From: Picosynechococcus sp. PCC 7002
GTDB lineage: Bacteria > Cyanobacteriota > Cyanobacteriia > Cyanobacteriales > MRBY01
Length of the DNA stretch: 64,000 nucleotides
Assembly: GCF_963860125.1 (NCBI RefSeq)
Contig: NZ_CAWLFA010000001.1
Coordinates: forward strand, 1,302,001-1,366,000
Direction of reading: 5' to 3'
Shown: positions 1-8,944 of the stretch, piece after piece
Layout of the letters: each line of letters begins with the position of its first letter
Numbering within the stretch: position 1 is the first letter of the stretch
Position numbers and translations under genes: made by a program
The notes under the pieces: generated by a model
Databases searched by the model: none
Told to the model about the DNA's origin: nothing
What the model saw: the letters and a program-made list of their open reading frames with translations, nothing else

Positions 1-1146
1 AAAAAAACCTGGAAAACCACCCTCGACATTTATCCAACGGAACTGCCCACAGACTTAGAACAGCAGCTTAAGGAAGCGGTAAAGTTCGCCGTCGATCAAT
101 ATGGCAACCAAAGTTTGACGGAACTAGAGGCCGAAGAAAAGTTGGCGATCGCCTCGGAAAATGCCCCCACCGCCGATCCTGTGGTGCAAAAATTGCGGAC
201 GGTATACCATGCCATCGAAAAAACCTACCATGACCTCACCAGCGTGGAGCATGACGAGGTGATTCAAAATGGCGGCCTCCATGTCATTGGGACAGAACGC
301 CACGAATCCCGCCGGATCGATAACCAACTGCGGGGCCGGGCCGGTCGTCAAGGGGACCCCGGTTCGACACGATTTTTCTTGAGTCTCGAAGATAACCTCC
401 TGCGCATTTTCGGGGGCGATCGCGTGGCTGGTTTGATGAATGCCTTCCGGGTCGAAGAAGACATGCCCATCGAATCAAAAATGCTTACCAACTCCCTCGA
501 AGGTGCCCAGAAGAAAGTCGAAACCTTCTACTACGACGCCCGGAAACAGGTATTTGAGTACGACGAAGTAATGAACAATCAACGGCGGGCCATTTACGCT
601 GAACGCCGTCGGGTCTTAGAAGGGCAAGATCTCAAAGAGCAGGTCATCCAATACGCCGAAAAGACCATGAGCGAAATTGTCGAGGCCTACGTTAACCCCG
701 AACTGCCCCCCGAAGAGTGGAAACTCGATAAGCTCCTCGATAAAGCAAAAGAATTTATCTACCTCCTCGAAGATCTAGAACCCAAAGATATTGAGGATAT
801 GACCGTCCCCGAAATTAAAACCTTCCTCCATGAAGAAGTGCGCAAAGCCTACGACCTCAAGGAAGCCCAGGTGGAGAAAAGTCAACCCGGTTTGATGCGC
901 CAAGCAGAACGGTTCTTTATCCTCCAGCAGATCGACACCCTCTGGCGGGAACACCTCCAGGCCATTGATGCCCTGCGGGAATCTGTCGGCTTACGGGGCT
1001 ATGGTCAAAAAGATCCTTTGATCGAATACAAACAAGAGGGTTACGAAATGTTCCTGGAAATGATGATCGACATCCGCCGGAACGTGGTTTACTCCCTGTT
1101 CCAATTCCAGCCCCAACGGCAACCCCAACAACCCCAAGCGGTATAA
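1..1146 (+). CDS. secA: Protein translocase ATPase SecA, C-terminal part (5' truncated by window)
   Basis: The reading frame is open from base 1, so the gene starts outside the window; about 381 C-terminal codons are present. SecA is the ATPase motor that drives preproteins through SecYEG at the plasma and thylakoid membranes. The conserved helicase motif region is visible (VIGTERHESRRIDNQLRGRA, then GRQGDPGSTRFFLSLED), followed by the helical wing/scaffold regions (EYDEVMNNQR, LREHLQAIDALRESVGLRGY-like stretch). The protein ends in a Gln/Pro-rich tail and lacks the Cys-rich zinc motif found at the C terminus of many proteobacterial SecA proteins. A strong hairpin terminator follows 24 bases after the stop. 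The identification is secure. Confidence 0.97.
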   Translation, partial: KKTWKTTLDIYPTELPTDLEQQLKEAVKFAVDQYGNQSLTELEAEEKLAIASENAPTADPVVQKLRTVYHAIEKTYHDLTSVEHDEVIQNGGLHVIGTERHESRRIDNQLRGRAGRQGDPGSTRFFLSLEDNLLRIFGGDRVAGLMNAFRVEEDMPIESKMLTNSLEGAQKKVETFYYDARKQVFEYDEVMNNQRRAIYAERRRVLEGQDLKEQVIQYAEKTMSEIVEAYVNPELPPEEWKLDKLLDKAKEFIYLLEDLEPKDIEDMTVPEIKTFLHEEVRKAYDLKEAQVEKSQPGLMRQAERFFILQQIDTLWREHLQAIDALRESVGLRGYGQKDPLIEYKQEGYEMFLEMMIDIRRNVVYSLFQFQPQRQPQQPQAV

Positions 1147-1169
1147 ATATCTCTTTAAATACCGAATGG

Positions 1170-1198
1170 CTCCCCCTCCTTGGGGGAGTTTTTGTTTT
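1170..1198 (+). terminator. Rho-independent terminator of secA
   Basis: CTCCCCC (1170-1176) pairs perfectly with GGGGGAG (1182-1188) over a 5-base loop and is followed by TTTTTGTTTT. It lies just after the secA stop and before the next gene. Confidence 0.85.
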
Positions 1199-1234
1199 AT
1201 GTTTTTCCTTGGATCAATTTAAGTATGGGCAGCG

Positions 1235-1546
1235 ATGTTGGAGTTTTCACAATTTGAGGCGGGCTATATTATTTCCCAAAAAGACCTGGAACAGGCAGTG
1301 GGCTATCGGCAACGGGATCAGCCAGGGGCCTTTGACTATTTTTTAGCGGATGTCTATGGCCTTGTATTGCAAGCCCTGGAGGAATGTTTACCCCATTTAA
1401 AGGTTTATCCGGCGTTAAATTTCCATGGGTTGATTATCCTCGATCCAACCCAGATGACCCCAGAGGAAACGAAGCTCTACCATAGCCGCCGCGATCGCCT
1501 TTTGAGAAAGCAAGCTGAGCAAGATATTCGCCGCTCAGAACTCTGA
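1235..1546 (+). CDS. Small conserved-looking protein of unknown function (103 aa)
   Basis: ATG start 89 bases after secA, beyond its terminator, so it probably has its own promoter. The product is soluble, mixed alpha/beta in appearance, with no membrane segment or signal peptide. A central Tyr/Leu-rich part (LADVYGLVLQALEECLPHL) is followed by a charged C terminus with Arg-rich helix (SRRDRLLRKQAEQDIRRSEL). I do not recognise a domain. The codon use and the HIP1 site near its end match its neighbours. It ends 20 bases from the convergent kinase gene. Existence is likely; function unknown. Confidence 0.6.
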   Translation: MLEFSQFEAGYIISQKDLEQAVGYRQRDQPGAFDYFLADVYGLVLQALEECLPHLKVYPALNFHGLIILDPTQMTPEETKLYHSRRDRLLRKQAEQDIRRSEL

Positions 1547-1566
1547 GATCAAGGGTTGTTCGGCCA

Positions 1567-4500
1567 TCAGTCGGGGGATTCGAGGTAGGTCTGGATAAAC
1601 TGGTGGGCTGCCTGGAAATGGGTTTCGATCTGCTGGGAAAGCGTCTGGATCGTGGCGTAGTTTTCGGTGGCGAGGGCGAATTCGATGGCAATGCACCAGT
1701 CTGGAATTTTACGCACACTCACGCTACTGGCGGCTCCCTTGAGGCGATGGGCTTCGTAGGAAATTTTTGCGGCATCCCGATTGGCGATCGCCCCTTGGAG
1801 TGCTTCGATGTAGCTGGCGGCAAAGTCTAAAAATTGCCTGAATACTTCCCGGTGGAAATTGGGATTATCGCCATAAAAATGCACCAACTGTGTTAAATCT
1901 ACAGGCGCGTCAGGATCTGCGACCATTTCTGGGTTTTCCTGGATCGTTGGCGCGGCGATCGCCCCTGCGGATCGACTTTTTTCTGCCTTTTGTAAACACT
2001 TATCAATGACCTGACGGAGGGTCTTAATACTGGTGGGTTTGGCAATGTAGCCATCCATCCCCGCCGCTAGACATTTTTCGCGATCGCCTTTCATCGCATT
2101 GGCCGTCATCGCGATAATCAATTGGTGGGTATCCTCCTGTTCTTGTTGACGGATCATTTCCGTGGTCGTATAGCCATCTAGTTCCGGCATCAGACAATCC
2201 ATCAAAATCAGGTCATAGGTCCGCTGTTGGAGCTGAGTGAGGGCTTCGCGGCCATTACTCACACAATCGATGCTGCGAAAACCAATAATTTCAAGCTGAT
2301 TGAGAATAACCGTTTGGTTAATGGGCGTATCTTCGACCACGAGGATTTGAATATCTGGCGATCGCTCCCCCTGATTGCTCAAAATTTCTGCTAAAGTCCA
2401 ATCCAAATCTGGGTCATCTGCCATTGTCTGATCCAGCCTTTTTTCCGCTTGGAGGCAACGTAGTAGCGCTTCCTGTTGGAGGGGGCGGAGGAGATAACGG
2501 AGTCCTTGGGGCTGCAGCCAATTTTTTAAGCGAGGATAATCCACCGCCGATAGCAGCAGCACTAAATTTTCCCGGGGGAGGAGCGTTTTTACTTTATCTA
2601 GAACCGTTTCGATGCCTGCCTGATTACCAACAATGGGTAAAGCCAAGAGCATCAGATCAAAACTATCCTGCTGTTCGAGGGCGAGGATCCCCCCCATAAA
2701 ATCCCCATAGGCCGTGACGCTGACCCCGTAGTGACTGAGCTGCCGACGCGTCGCTTCTAAAGACAAGGGCTGGGAGTCAATGAGGAGAACCCGGCAAGGG
2801 GCCAGTTGGGGCAGGGGGGGCGGCGTTTCTAACCGTTGGAAACGGGCCGTAAACCAAAAGGTTGAACCTTGGCCAGGACTACTTTCTAAACCAATGTCTC
2901 CGGCCATGAGACTGACCAAATGTTTGGCGATCGCCAAACCGAGACCTGTTCCCCCATATTCCCTTGTCGTAGACGGATCAACCTGGGAAAAAGACCGGAA
3001 TAATTTTGCTTGATCTGCTTTGTCAATGCCAATCCCAGTATCAATGACCTCAAACTTCACCAAAACAGAAGCCTCATCTTCGGCCATGGGTAGAGCGCGG
3101 ATCACCACAGAACCCCGATGGGTAAATTTAATCGCATTACCAACTAAATTCGTCAATATCTGCCGCAACCGCATCGAATCTCCCGTAACTGTTCCTCCCA
3201 GTTGCGGATCAATAGTGGTGATCAATTCCACCTGTTTCGTTTGGGCCTGAATAGCCAGTAGCTCTGCCACCGACTCCACACAGTCAATAATCTGTAGAGG
3301 CACGGATTCGAGGCGCATTTCCCCGGCTTCTAACTTAGAAAAGTCCAGGATATCGTTGATCACATAAAGTAAATGGTTCGCGCTTTGGCTGAGGGTTTTT
3401 ATAAAATCCTGTTGCTGGGGATTCAGTTGAGTCGTTTGTAAAAGCTCCGCAATGCCGAGAATGCCGTTCATGGGAGTGCGAATTTCGTGGCTCATATTCG
3501 CCAAAAAGCTCGATTTAAGGCGGGATGCAGCGAGGGCAGCCTCACGACCTTCGACAAGATCATTGATATTTTGGGTGACAATCACTACCCCACCCACTTG
3601 ATTTTCCCGGTGATACCAGGGTTGGACTGTCCATTTGAGGTACTGTTTTTTGCCATCATGCTGGACGTAGCAATCTTCTTCGCAGGTAATCACCTGACCG
3701 CCTAGGGCTGTTTGGAGGTGCTGTTGGTAGTCTTCCTGGAGATTCACAAAAACTTCACGGTGCGATCGCCCCACGAGGGTTTTTTCCCCAAGCTGATAGT
3801 CAACAAGCCACTGATGACTATGGGCCACGTAACATAGCTTTTTGTCTAACATCGCCATTGCCACGGGCATATTTTGGATCAGTTGCCGCAGTTGCCGCCG
3901 CTCTTGATCAAGGGCTTGGCTAGCCAGTTTGCGGTCAGTGACTTCGATCATTACCCCCTCTAGGCGAATCAAATGACCGGTTGCATCAAAAATTCCCCGT
4001 CCCTGTTCAAAGACCCAACAAATGTTTTGGTCAACGCGCACAAGACGGTATTCATCGGTATAGGTGGGATTATCGGGGGTAAGCGTGCCCAAAGAGGCAA
4101 GAACCCGTGGGTAATCTTCGGGGTGGATAATGTCTCCGAAGGCACGAACTTGATTATGTAAAAAATCCGTCGCCGGGTAGCCAGTAATTGGTTCAATACC
4201 ATTGGAAAGAAACTCCATTGTCCATTGTGCGTCGGGGAGACAACGGTACACGGCCCCAGGGATATTGAGCACTAAACTGCGGTAACGGGCTTCACTGCTC
4301 CGGAGCGTTTCGTTTACTGTTTTGAGCGCTTGGGTGCGGGCGGCGACCTTTTCTTCGAGTTGGTTATTGATGGTTTCGAGTTGATTATTGGCCCAGGCAA
4401 GTTCGTCTAGGGCGCGTTTGCGCTCAATTTCTGCGGCGGCCCGGGCGGCAAAAATACGGGTTAATTTTGTGGCTAGCTCTTGGTCAATGGTGGGTTGATA

Positions 4501-5268
4501 GTGCTGCACATGGAGGGTGCCGATAGTGCGAGAATTGCGGTCTTGGATCGGGAACTGGAGTGTTTGACTGGTGTCGGATTCCGTAGCAGGGGAGGCGATC
4601 GCCACTGCTGGGATCGAGGGAAATTTAGGATTTTTCCAGGTGGCAAGGGTTTGTGGCGAATGAGTGTCGTTGTCGAGGATTTCACGAATGGCGACATAAC
4701 AAACATCAAGGGCGATCGCCAAATTTTCCGCTAGGGCCGAGAAAAAATCACGTCCTGTGACCGCAGCCGTGCCCGCCACAATACGACTCAAAATGCTTTC
4801 TGCTTTCTGGCGTTCCTGCACTTCGAGTTGTAATTTTTGGTTGATAATTGCCAACTCTTCCGGGCTTTTGAGCGCTAAAAATTTTGGTAAAAGAGTGTAC
4901 AGTTCTATGGCGGTATAGCAGGAAATCAAAGCCGTAAAACTGCCTTCGATCCCATCAATCCAATAAATGGGAAACCAGAGGGTCAACATATCTAAAAAGT
5001 GACCAATTCCACAGGCAGTAATGAAAGTACTAAATAGGATAAACACCCGTGAAAAAGGCATATCCTGCCGCTTTTTGACAAAATAAACCAGCATAATCGG
5101 GATCGAAAAGTAGGCGATCGCCGTAAGCAAATTCGCCATCAGATGTAGACCGACTAGAGGGGTTTGCCATAGATAGCAGCTTCCGTGGGGCATATACATC
5201 CGCCCCGTCAAAAAGCCCCACAGACCTTCCCAGGTCAAAGCACCAGAAAAACTCACCATACACAACAC
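1567..5268 (-). CDS. Hybrid sensor histidine kinase with ethylene-receptor-type membrane sensor
   Basis: A 1233-aa phosphorelay kinase. Residues about 40-130 hold three membrane helices closely resembling the ethylene-binding domain of plant ETR1 and Synechocystis SynEtr1: IAYFSIP at 51-57, YFVKK at 62-66 and a CGIGH motif with Cys86 and His90, matching copper ligands Cys65/His69 of ETR1. After a coiled coil come a GAF-like region (about 160-280), two PAS-like regions (about 325-445 and 455-575), HisKA with His594 (NMSHEIRTP), an HATPase with N707, DTGIG (743-747) and GGTGLGLA, a degenerate receiver (825-940, Ala876 where the phospho-Asp should be), an intact receiver (Asp1024) and an HPt domain (His1174 in AHRLKG). 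It could therefore run a His-Asp-His relay internally. The ATG at residue 4 is an alternative start. The ligand is inferred from similarity. The residue equivalent to ETR1 Asp25 is Asn46. Confidence 0.9.
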   Translation of the reverse strand: MLCMVSFSGALTWEGLWGFLTGRMYMPHGSCYLWQTPLVGLHLMANLLTAIAYFSIPIMLVYFVKKRQDMPFSRVFILFSTFITACGIGHFLDMLTLWFPIYWIDGIEGSFTALISCYTAIELYTLLPKFLALKSPEELAIINQKLQLEVQERQKAESILSRIVAGTAAVTGRDFFSALAENLAIALDVCYVAIREILDNDTHSPQTLATWKNPKFPSIPAVAIASPATESDTSQTLQFPIQDRNSRTIGTLHVQHYQPTIDQELATKLTRIFAARAAAEIERKRALDELAWANNQLETINNQLEEKVAARTQALKTVNETLRSSEARYRSLVLNIPGAVYRCLPDAQWTMEFLSNGIEPITGYPATDFLHNQVRAFGDIIHPEDYPRVLASLGTLTPDNPTYTDEYRLVRVDQNICWVFEQGRGIFDATGHLIRLEGVMIEVTDRKLASQALDQERRQLRQLIQNMPVAMAMLDKKLCYVAHSHQWLVDYQLGEKTLVGRSHREVFVNLQEDYQQHLQTALGGQVITCEEDCYVQHDGKKQYLKWTVQPWYHRENQVGGVVIVTQNINDLVEGREAALAASRLKSSFLANMSHEIRTPMNGILGIAELLQTTQLNPQQQDFIKTLSQSANHLLYVINDILDFSKLEAGEMRLESVPLQIIDCVESVAELLAIQAQTKQVELITTIDPQLGGTVTGDSMRLRQILTNLVGNAIKFTHRGSVVIRALPMAEDEASVLVKFEVIDTGIGIDKADQAKLFRSFSQVDPSTTREYGGTGLGLAIAKHLVSLMAGDIGLESSPGQGSTFWFTARFQRLETPPPLPQLAPCRVLLIDSQPLSLEATRRQLSHYGVSVTAYGDFMGGILALEQQDSFDLMLLALPIVGNQAGIETVLDKVKTLLPRENLVLLLSAVDYPRLKNWLQPQGLRYLLRPLQQEALLRCLQAEKRLDQTMADDPDLDWTLAEILSNQGERSPDIQILVVEDTPINQTVILNQLEIIGFRSIDCVSNGREALTQLQQRTYDLILMDCLMPELDGYTTTEMIRQQEQEDTHQLIIAMTANAMKGDREKCLAAGMDGYIAKPTSIKTLRQVIDKCLQKAEKSRSAGAIAAPTIQENPEMVADPDAPVDLTQLVHFYGDNPNFHREVFRQFLDFAASYIEALQGAIANRDAAKISYEAHRLKGAASSVSVRKIPDWCIAIEFALATENYATIQTLSQQIETHFQAAHQFIQTYLESPD

Positions 5269-5756
5269 CCCGAATTATTTTTGTAGCATTGTTGTCAGTT
5301 ATTTTGGAGGGGAGAATTACCTTAATTATTTCCCCTAAATTGGCTTGAGTCTTTAAGCAAATTTTAACAGTTCTTTTACTGACCTAAAGTGAAATTCAGC
5401 ATAAAGCGATCATTTTTTAACCTTGATTTTTAAGCATGAAAGCTATTTTTTCTCGCAAAAAGGCGATCGCCAAATTACTAAATCAATTTAGATTCTCCCC
5501 AAAGCTCAAAAATTTATCCTGACTGAAAGATAGGATACAAATTTAATTTAAATTGCCTTGTCCAAGACGCAACACCACGATCTGTTCCTGCTTTTGGCTC
5601 AATGGCATTGCAGAGGCTGGCCATGATTCTCTGGATTTTCCCTTGGGCTGCAGCGAGCTGACAAAATTTTGAGAAAGGGGGAGCGATCGCCAAAGTCTTC
5701 AGGCATAATGAAAAAAATCTATTTCAGTTACCCCAAAGTCAAGGTAGGAGTCGTCA
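5269..5756. other. 488-base divergent intergenic region
   Basis: AT-rich spacer between the divergently transcribed kinase gene and the beta-lactamase-fold gene; it must carry both promoters. It contains HIP1 sites near 5463 and 5683. Only very short open frames (under 30 codons) are present and none has a convincing ribosome-binding site. No RNA gene was recognised. Confidence 0.6.
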
Positions 5757-6998
5757 GTGGTTGGTAAGTCCCGTCGTTCTAAACGCAGAAAATCCCCAGC
5801 GCCACGATCATTGAATGCTGCGACCAATACTAAGGTGATCGCCTTTGAAGCCCGTCATCGGCAAGGAAATTCCCCCCAGGCGATCGCGCTCCAGGCCCCA
5901 TCCAACTCCCCAAGGACAAATCGCCGTTCCCGCCGCCCAGTCCGCCAAGCACGCCTCAAACTACCCCGGCCCCTCCTGTATCCTCTCCGTTTACTCATCG
6001 TGGGTGTGGGCGTTAGTGCTTGTATTGGCACCATTCTCAGCGCCGCAAACCTACGCTCCGTCCCCACGGTTACTCCCCCCGACAACGTAACGAGCCAACA
6101 GCTCCTCTCTGAACAGGTTACTCCTCCCCCGGCCCCGGAACCGCTTCCCCTGAAAACGCCCCTCACCCAACTGGCAGAAACCACCCAAGCGGCGATCGCC
6201 GCTGACTCTACCCTGGATGCGTCTTTGCTCTTTGTGGATTTAGACACCGGAGAATATTTAGATGTGGCTGGCGATCGTCCCCTCTCCGCCGCCAGTACGA
6301 TCAAAATTCCCATTCTTGTGGCCTTCTTTGAAGCCGTTGACAGTGGCAAAGTCAACCTCGATGATTCACTCACCCTCACTCAAGAGGTCATCGGGGGTGG
6401 ATCTGGCGGCATGCAATACAAAACCCCAGGCAGCACCTACACCGCCCTCTACACCGCCACGGAAATGAGCGTTAACAGTGACAACACCGCCACCAACATG
6501 ATCACCGAATTGTTGGGGGGGAATGCCGTCCTCAACGCCAAATTTCAGCAGTGGGGCATGACCCAAACCCAATTAAACAATCCCCTGCCGGATCTCGAAG
6601 GCACAAACCTCACCAGCGCTAAGGATCTTGCCCATCTCCTGGCCCGCGTTAACCAAGGCGAAATCTTGTCTGTCCGCTCCCGCGATCGCCTGTTTCGGAT
6701 CATGGGAGACACGAGTAATGATCGCCTTTTACCCCAGAGTTTGGGCCAGGGAGCCGACATCGTCCATAAAACCGGAGACATCGGCAGTATCATCGGCGAT
6801 GCGGGAATTGTTGATCTGCCCAATGGCAAGCGTTACGTTGCTGCAATTTTTGTCGAGCGTCCCTACAACGACCCCAAGGGTAAAGAACTACTCCACAAAA
6901 TTAGTCGTCAATTCTATGACCACATGGCTAAAAAAGAGATTATCCAAGCGCCTAGCCAACCAGCCGCCCCAGAGACAGCCCCAGCCCCAACGCCTTAA
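5757..6998 (+). CDS. Membrane-anchored class A beta-lactamase-fold serine hydrolase
   Basis: A 413-aa protein. The GTG start is preferred because GGTAGGAG lies a few bases upstream. Residues 1-77 are very basic and cytoplasmic, 78-98 form one membrane helix, 100-135 are a Pro-rich linker, and about 140-390 are a periplasmic serine beta-lactamase fold. The active-site motifs are clear: S180-T-I-K183 (SxxK), S241-D-N243 and K338-T-G340. The omega loop is short, and no ExxLN motif carrying the deacylating Glu166 can be placed. The protein may therefore act on peptidoglycan-type substrates or be acylated without turnover rather than destroy beta-lactams; that is inference. The tail is Pro/Ala-rich. 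It converges with dnaN, the two stops overlapping by 4 bases. Confidence 0.85.
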   Translation: MVGKSRRSKRRKSPAPRSLNAATNTKVIAFEARHRQGNSPQAIALQAPSNSPRTNRRSRRPVRQARLKLPRPLLYPLRLLIVGVGVSACIGTILSAANLRSVPTVTPPDNVTSQQLLSEQVTPPPAPEPLPLKTPLTQLAETTQAAIAADSTLDASLLFVDLDTGEYLDVAGDRPLSAASTIKIPILVAFFEAVDSGKVNLDDSLTLTQEVIGGGSGGMQYKTPGSTYTALYTATEMSVNSDNTATNMITELLGGNAVLNAKFQQWGMTQTQLNNPLPDLEGTNLTSAKDLAHLLARVNQGEILSVRSRDRLFRIMGDTSNDRLLPQSLGQGADIVHKTGDIGSIIGDAGIVDLPNGKRYVAAIFVERPYNDPKGKELLHKISRQFYDHMAKKEIIQAPSQPAAPETAPAPTP

Positions 6999-8179
6999 CT
7001 GCGGATCTGCACGGGCATAATCAAATAAGTCATTTGCACTGCACCCAGGGGCGTAAAAATGACTGGCTGGTTATTCTCATTCAACTGCATCTTGATCTCA
7101 TTACTCGGTAAAGCCTTCAGACCATCGATGAGATACCTCACGTTAAAAGCGATCTCTAGGTCTGTCCCTGAAACCTGGGCGGGCAACGCTTCTTCACCAC
7201 TGCCCACATCCTGGGCTTCCACAGCGAGGTGAAGTTTTTGTTCGGCGCTGTTGAGGCGGAATTTGACAATATTATTTTTTTGATCGGCCAGAACCGCCAC
7301 CCGTTCAATGCTGCTAATCAAAGCCCGTCGCTCTAGGGTGACATCGCGGCTAAACTGGCGGGGGATTAACTGGTGGTAAGCGGGGTAGGCACCGTCTAGT
7401 TTACGGCTGGTGAGGTGCTGGTGATTGACTTCAAAAATGACTTGGCTATCGTCTAAATGCAAGGCAATCAAATCCGCTTCATTGGCGGTGGTCAACATTC
7501 GTTCTAGTTCTCGGAGCGCCCGGGCGGGGATGGTTAAAGCAAAATCTTCCAGGGTTGAGGTGGGAAGTTTACCGGTTTCGCTGGATTCTGGCTCTGGACT
7601 GACCTGATCACTGGTTTCAACGAGAGCAAGACGGTGGCCATCGGTCGCGGCAAACTCAAGGCAATCCTGGTGATGGGTGAGATGGACGCCCGTGAGAACT
7701 TGCTTGGTTTCATCGGGGCTTGCAGCGAATAGTACACCTCCTAGGCCTTCACTCAAGGCGATCGCCGGCAACATTAATTTTTTACCGTCCTGGATCGTTG
7801 GTAATTCTGGGAATTCCTCGGCCCCCATGCCTCGAATCTGAAACCGTCCCGTCGCAGCAGTTAGGGTCGCCTGGGCATCACCTTTCATCAAAGTATCCGA
7901 CGGGCAACTCAAGGTCACTTCCCCCTCAGGCAGACGCGACACAATATCATTGAGCAACTTTGCTGGCAGGGTTAGGGTGCCCCCTTCGATAACTTGGGCC
8001 GGAAAACTCGTGCGAATGCCGAGGCTGAGATCAAAAGCGGTGAGTTGAATCTGATGGCGGTTCGCATCCGCAGTCAACAGCACATTTCCCAAAATAGGGT
8101 GGGTAGGCCGCGAGGGCACCGCCCGACCGACGAGGGACAGTTGGCTATTTAGATCACTTTGACTGCAAACAAACTTCAT
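6995..8179 (-). CDS. dnaN: DNA polymerase III beta subunit (sliding clamp)
   Basis: A 394-aa clamp when started at the ATG at 8179 (MKFVCSQSDLNSQLSLV); the frame extends 46 codons further upstream, but the conserved family N terminus begins here. The ring-shaped dimer tethers polymerase III to DNA. Three repeated clamp domains are recognisable: the first with PTHPILGNVLLTA, the middle one around ATDGHRLALVE, and a C-terminal one with the family ending YLIMPVQIRS. The length is usual for cyanobacteria. The gene stands alone; dnaA is not beside it. It is divergent from cp12. Confidence 0.97.
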   Translation of the reverse strand: MKFVCSQSDLNSQLSLVGRAVPSRPTHPILGNVLLTADANRHQIQLTAFDLSLGIRTSFPAQVIEGGTLTLPAKLLNDIVSRLPEGEVTLSCPSDTLMKGDAQATLTAATGRFQIRGMGAEEFPELPTIQDGKKLMLPAIALSEGLGGVLFAASPDETKQVLTGVHLTHHQDCLEFAATDGHRLALVETSDQVSPEPESSETGKLPTSTLEDFALTIPARALRELERMLTTANEADLIALHLDDSQVIFEVNHQHLTSRKLDGAYPAYHQLIPRQFSRDVTLERRALISSIERVAVLADQKNNIVKFRLNSAEQKLHLAVEAQDVGSGEEALPAQVSGTDLEIAFNVRYLIDGLKALPSNEIKMQLNENNQPVIFTPLGAVQMTYLIMPVQIRS

Positions 8180-8524
8180 GGCTTTTTCCGGAGATCTCCA
8201 AGCAGAGCAGATAGATTCTACTACAACATCCCCTAGCCGGCGGGATTTTTTCTGGGGCGGCGATGGCGCAATACCCGATCTAAAATAAACCGACCCACCA
8301 GGTTTCCTACGGTACAATGGGGAGCAGTAGGGACTTTTTATTTTTCGAATTTAATCCTGCGCTAATCTCCATCGGTGAATGCCAATCACTGCCAAGAAAA
8401 GCAAAGAGTTTCGTTCCTACGCCAGTGGCTGTTGTCCTTTCTTTTTGCTGAGCTTAAGCAAACATTGCAACATTCGTCACTGGAGCCCTTAATTAAAAAA
8501 GATAGCAAGATAAAACGAGGATTC
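8180..8524. other. Divergent promoter region between dnaN and cp12
   Basis: The 345-base spacer carries outward promoters for both genes. A TACAAT hexamer at 8313-8318 could be a -10 element for cp12, though no good -35 was found. The GAGGA preceding the cp12 start lies at its right edge. No further gene was seen. Confidence 0.4.
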
Positions 8525-8746
8525 ATGACAAATATTCATCAAAAAATTGAACAAGAACGTGATGCGGCTCGGGAAGCTTGTAGTACTGACTCCACTTCCG
8601 CTGAATGTGCAGCTGCTTGGGACGCCGTTGAAGAACTCCAGGCGGAAGCCGCCCACCAACGGGAAAAAGAGCCGGAAAAAAGTCCCCTAGAAAAGTTTTG
8701 TGATGATAACCCCGACGCGGATGAATGCCGTCTCTACGAAGACTAA
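8525..8746 (+). CDS. cp12: Calvin cycle regulator CP12
   Basis: A 73-aa, highly charged, probably intrinsically disordered protein. CP12 scaffolds an inactive complex of glyceraldehyde-3-phosphate dehydrogenase and phosphoribulokinase in the dark under redox control. Both cysteine pairs are present: Cys19/Cys28 and Cys59/Cys68, with the second in the conserved FCDDNPDADECRLYED tail that inserts into GAPDH. The central AWDAVEEL motif is also present. The ATG at 8525 is chosen because GAGGA sits 4 bases upstream and the family N terminus starts there; the frame itself stays open for 50 more codons upstream. Identification is secure. Confidence 0.96.
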   Translation: MTNIHQKIEQERDAAREACSTDSTSAECAAAWDAVEELQAEAAHQREKEPEKSPLEKFCDDNPDADECRLYED

Positions 8747-8853
8747 TTTTGTCGGCGATCGCCTTTATTTTTGTAAAAAAAATTAGTTGATGCGCTTTTG
8801 GTCATTGATCTTGGCTTCGGTAAGGTCAAAAAACGTGCTAGAGGCTAATCCCC

Positions 8854-8888
8854 AAAGCAGTGGTTTCTCTCCGTAGTGCCACTGCTTT
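8854..8888. repeat. Perfect 10-bp hairpin between cp12 and the next gene
   Basis: AAAGCAGTGG (8854-8863) is exactly complementary to CCACTGCTTT (8879-8888) over a 15-base loop. It is not followed by a T tract on either strand, so it is a weak terminator at best. It may end the cp12 transcript or sit in the leader of the downstream gene. Confidence 0.55.
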
Positions 8889-8944
8889 GACTTGTGTATA
8901 CTGTGAAAAATCAATCTTAATTTGTCTCAAACCCCACATAAACC

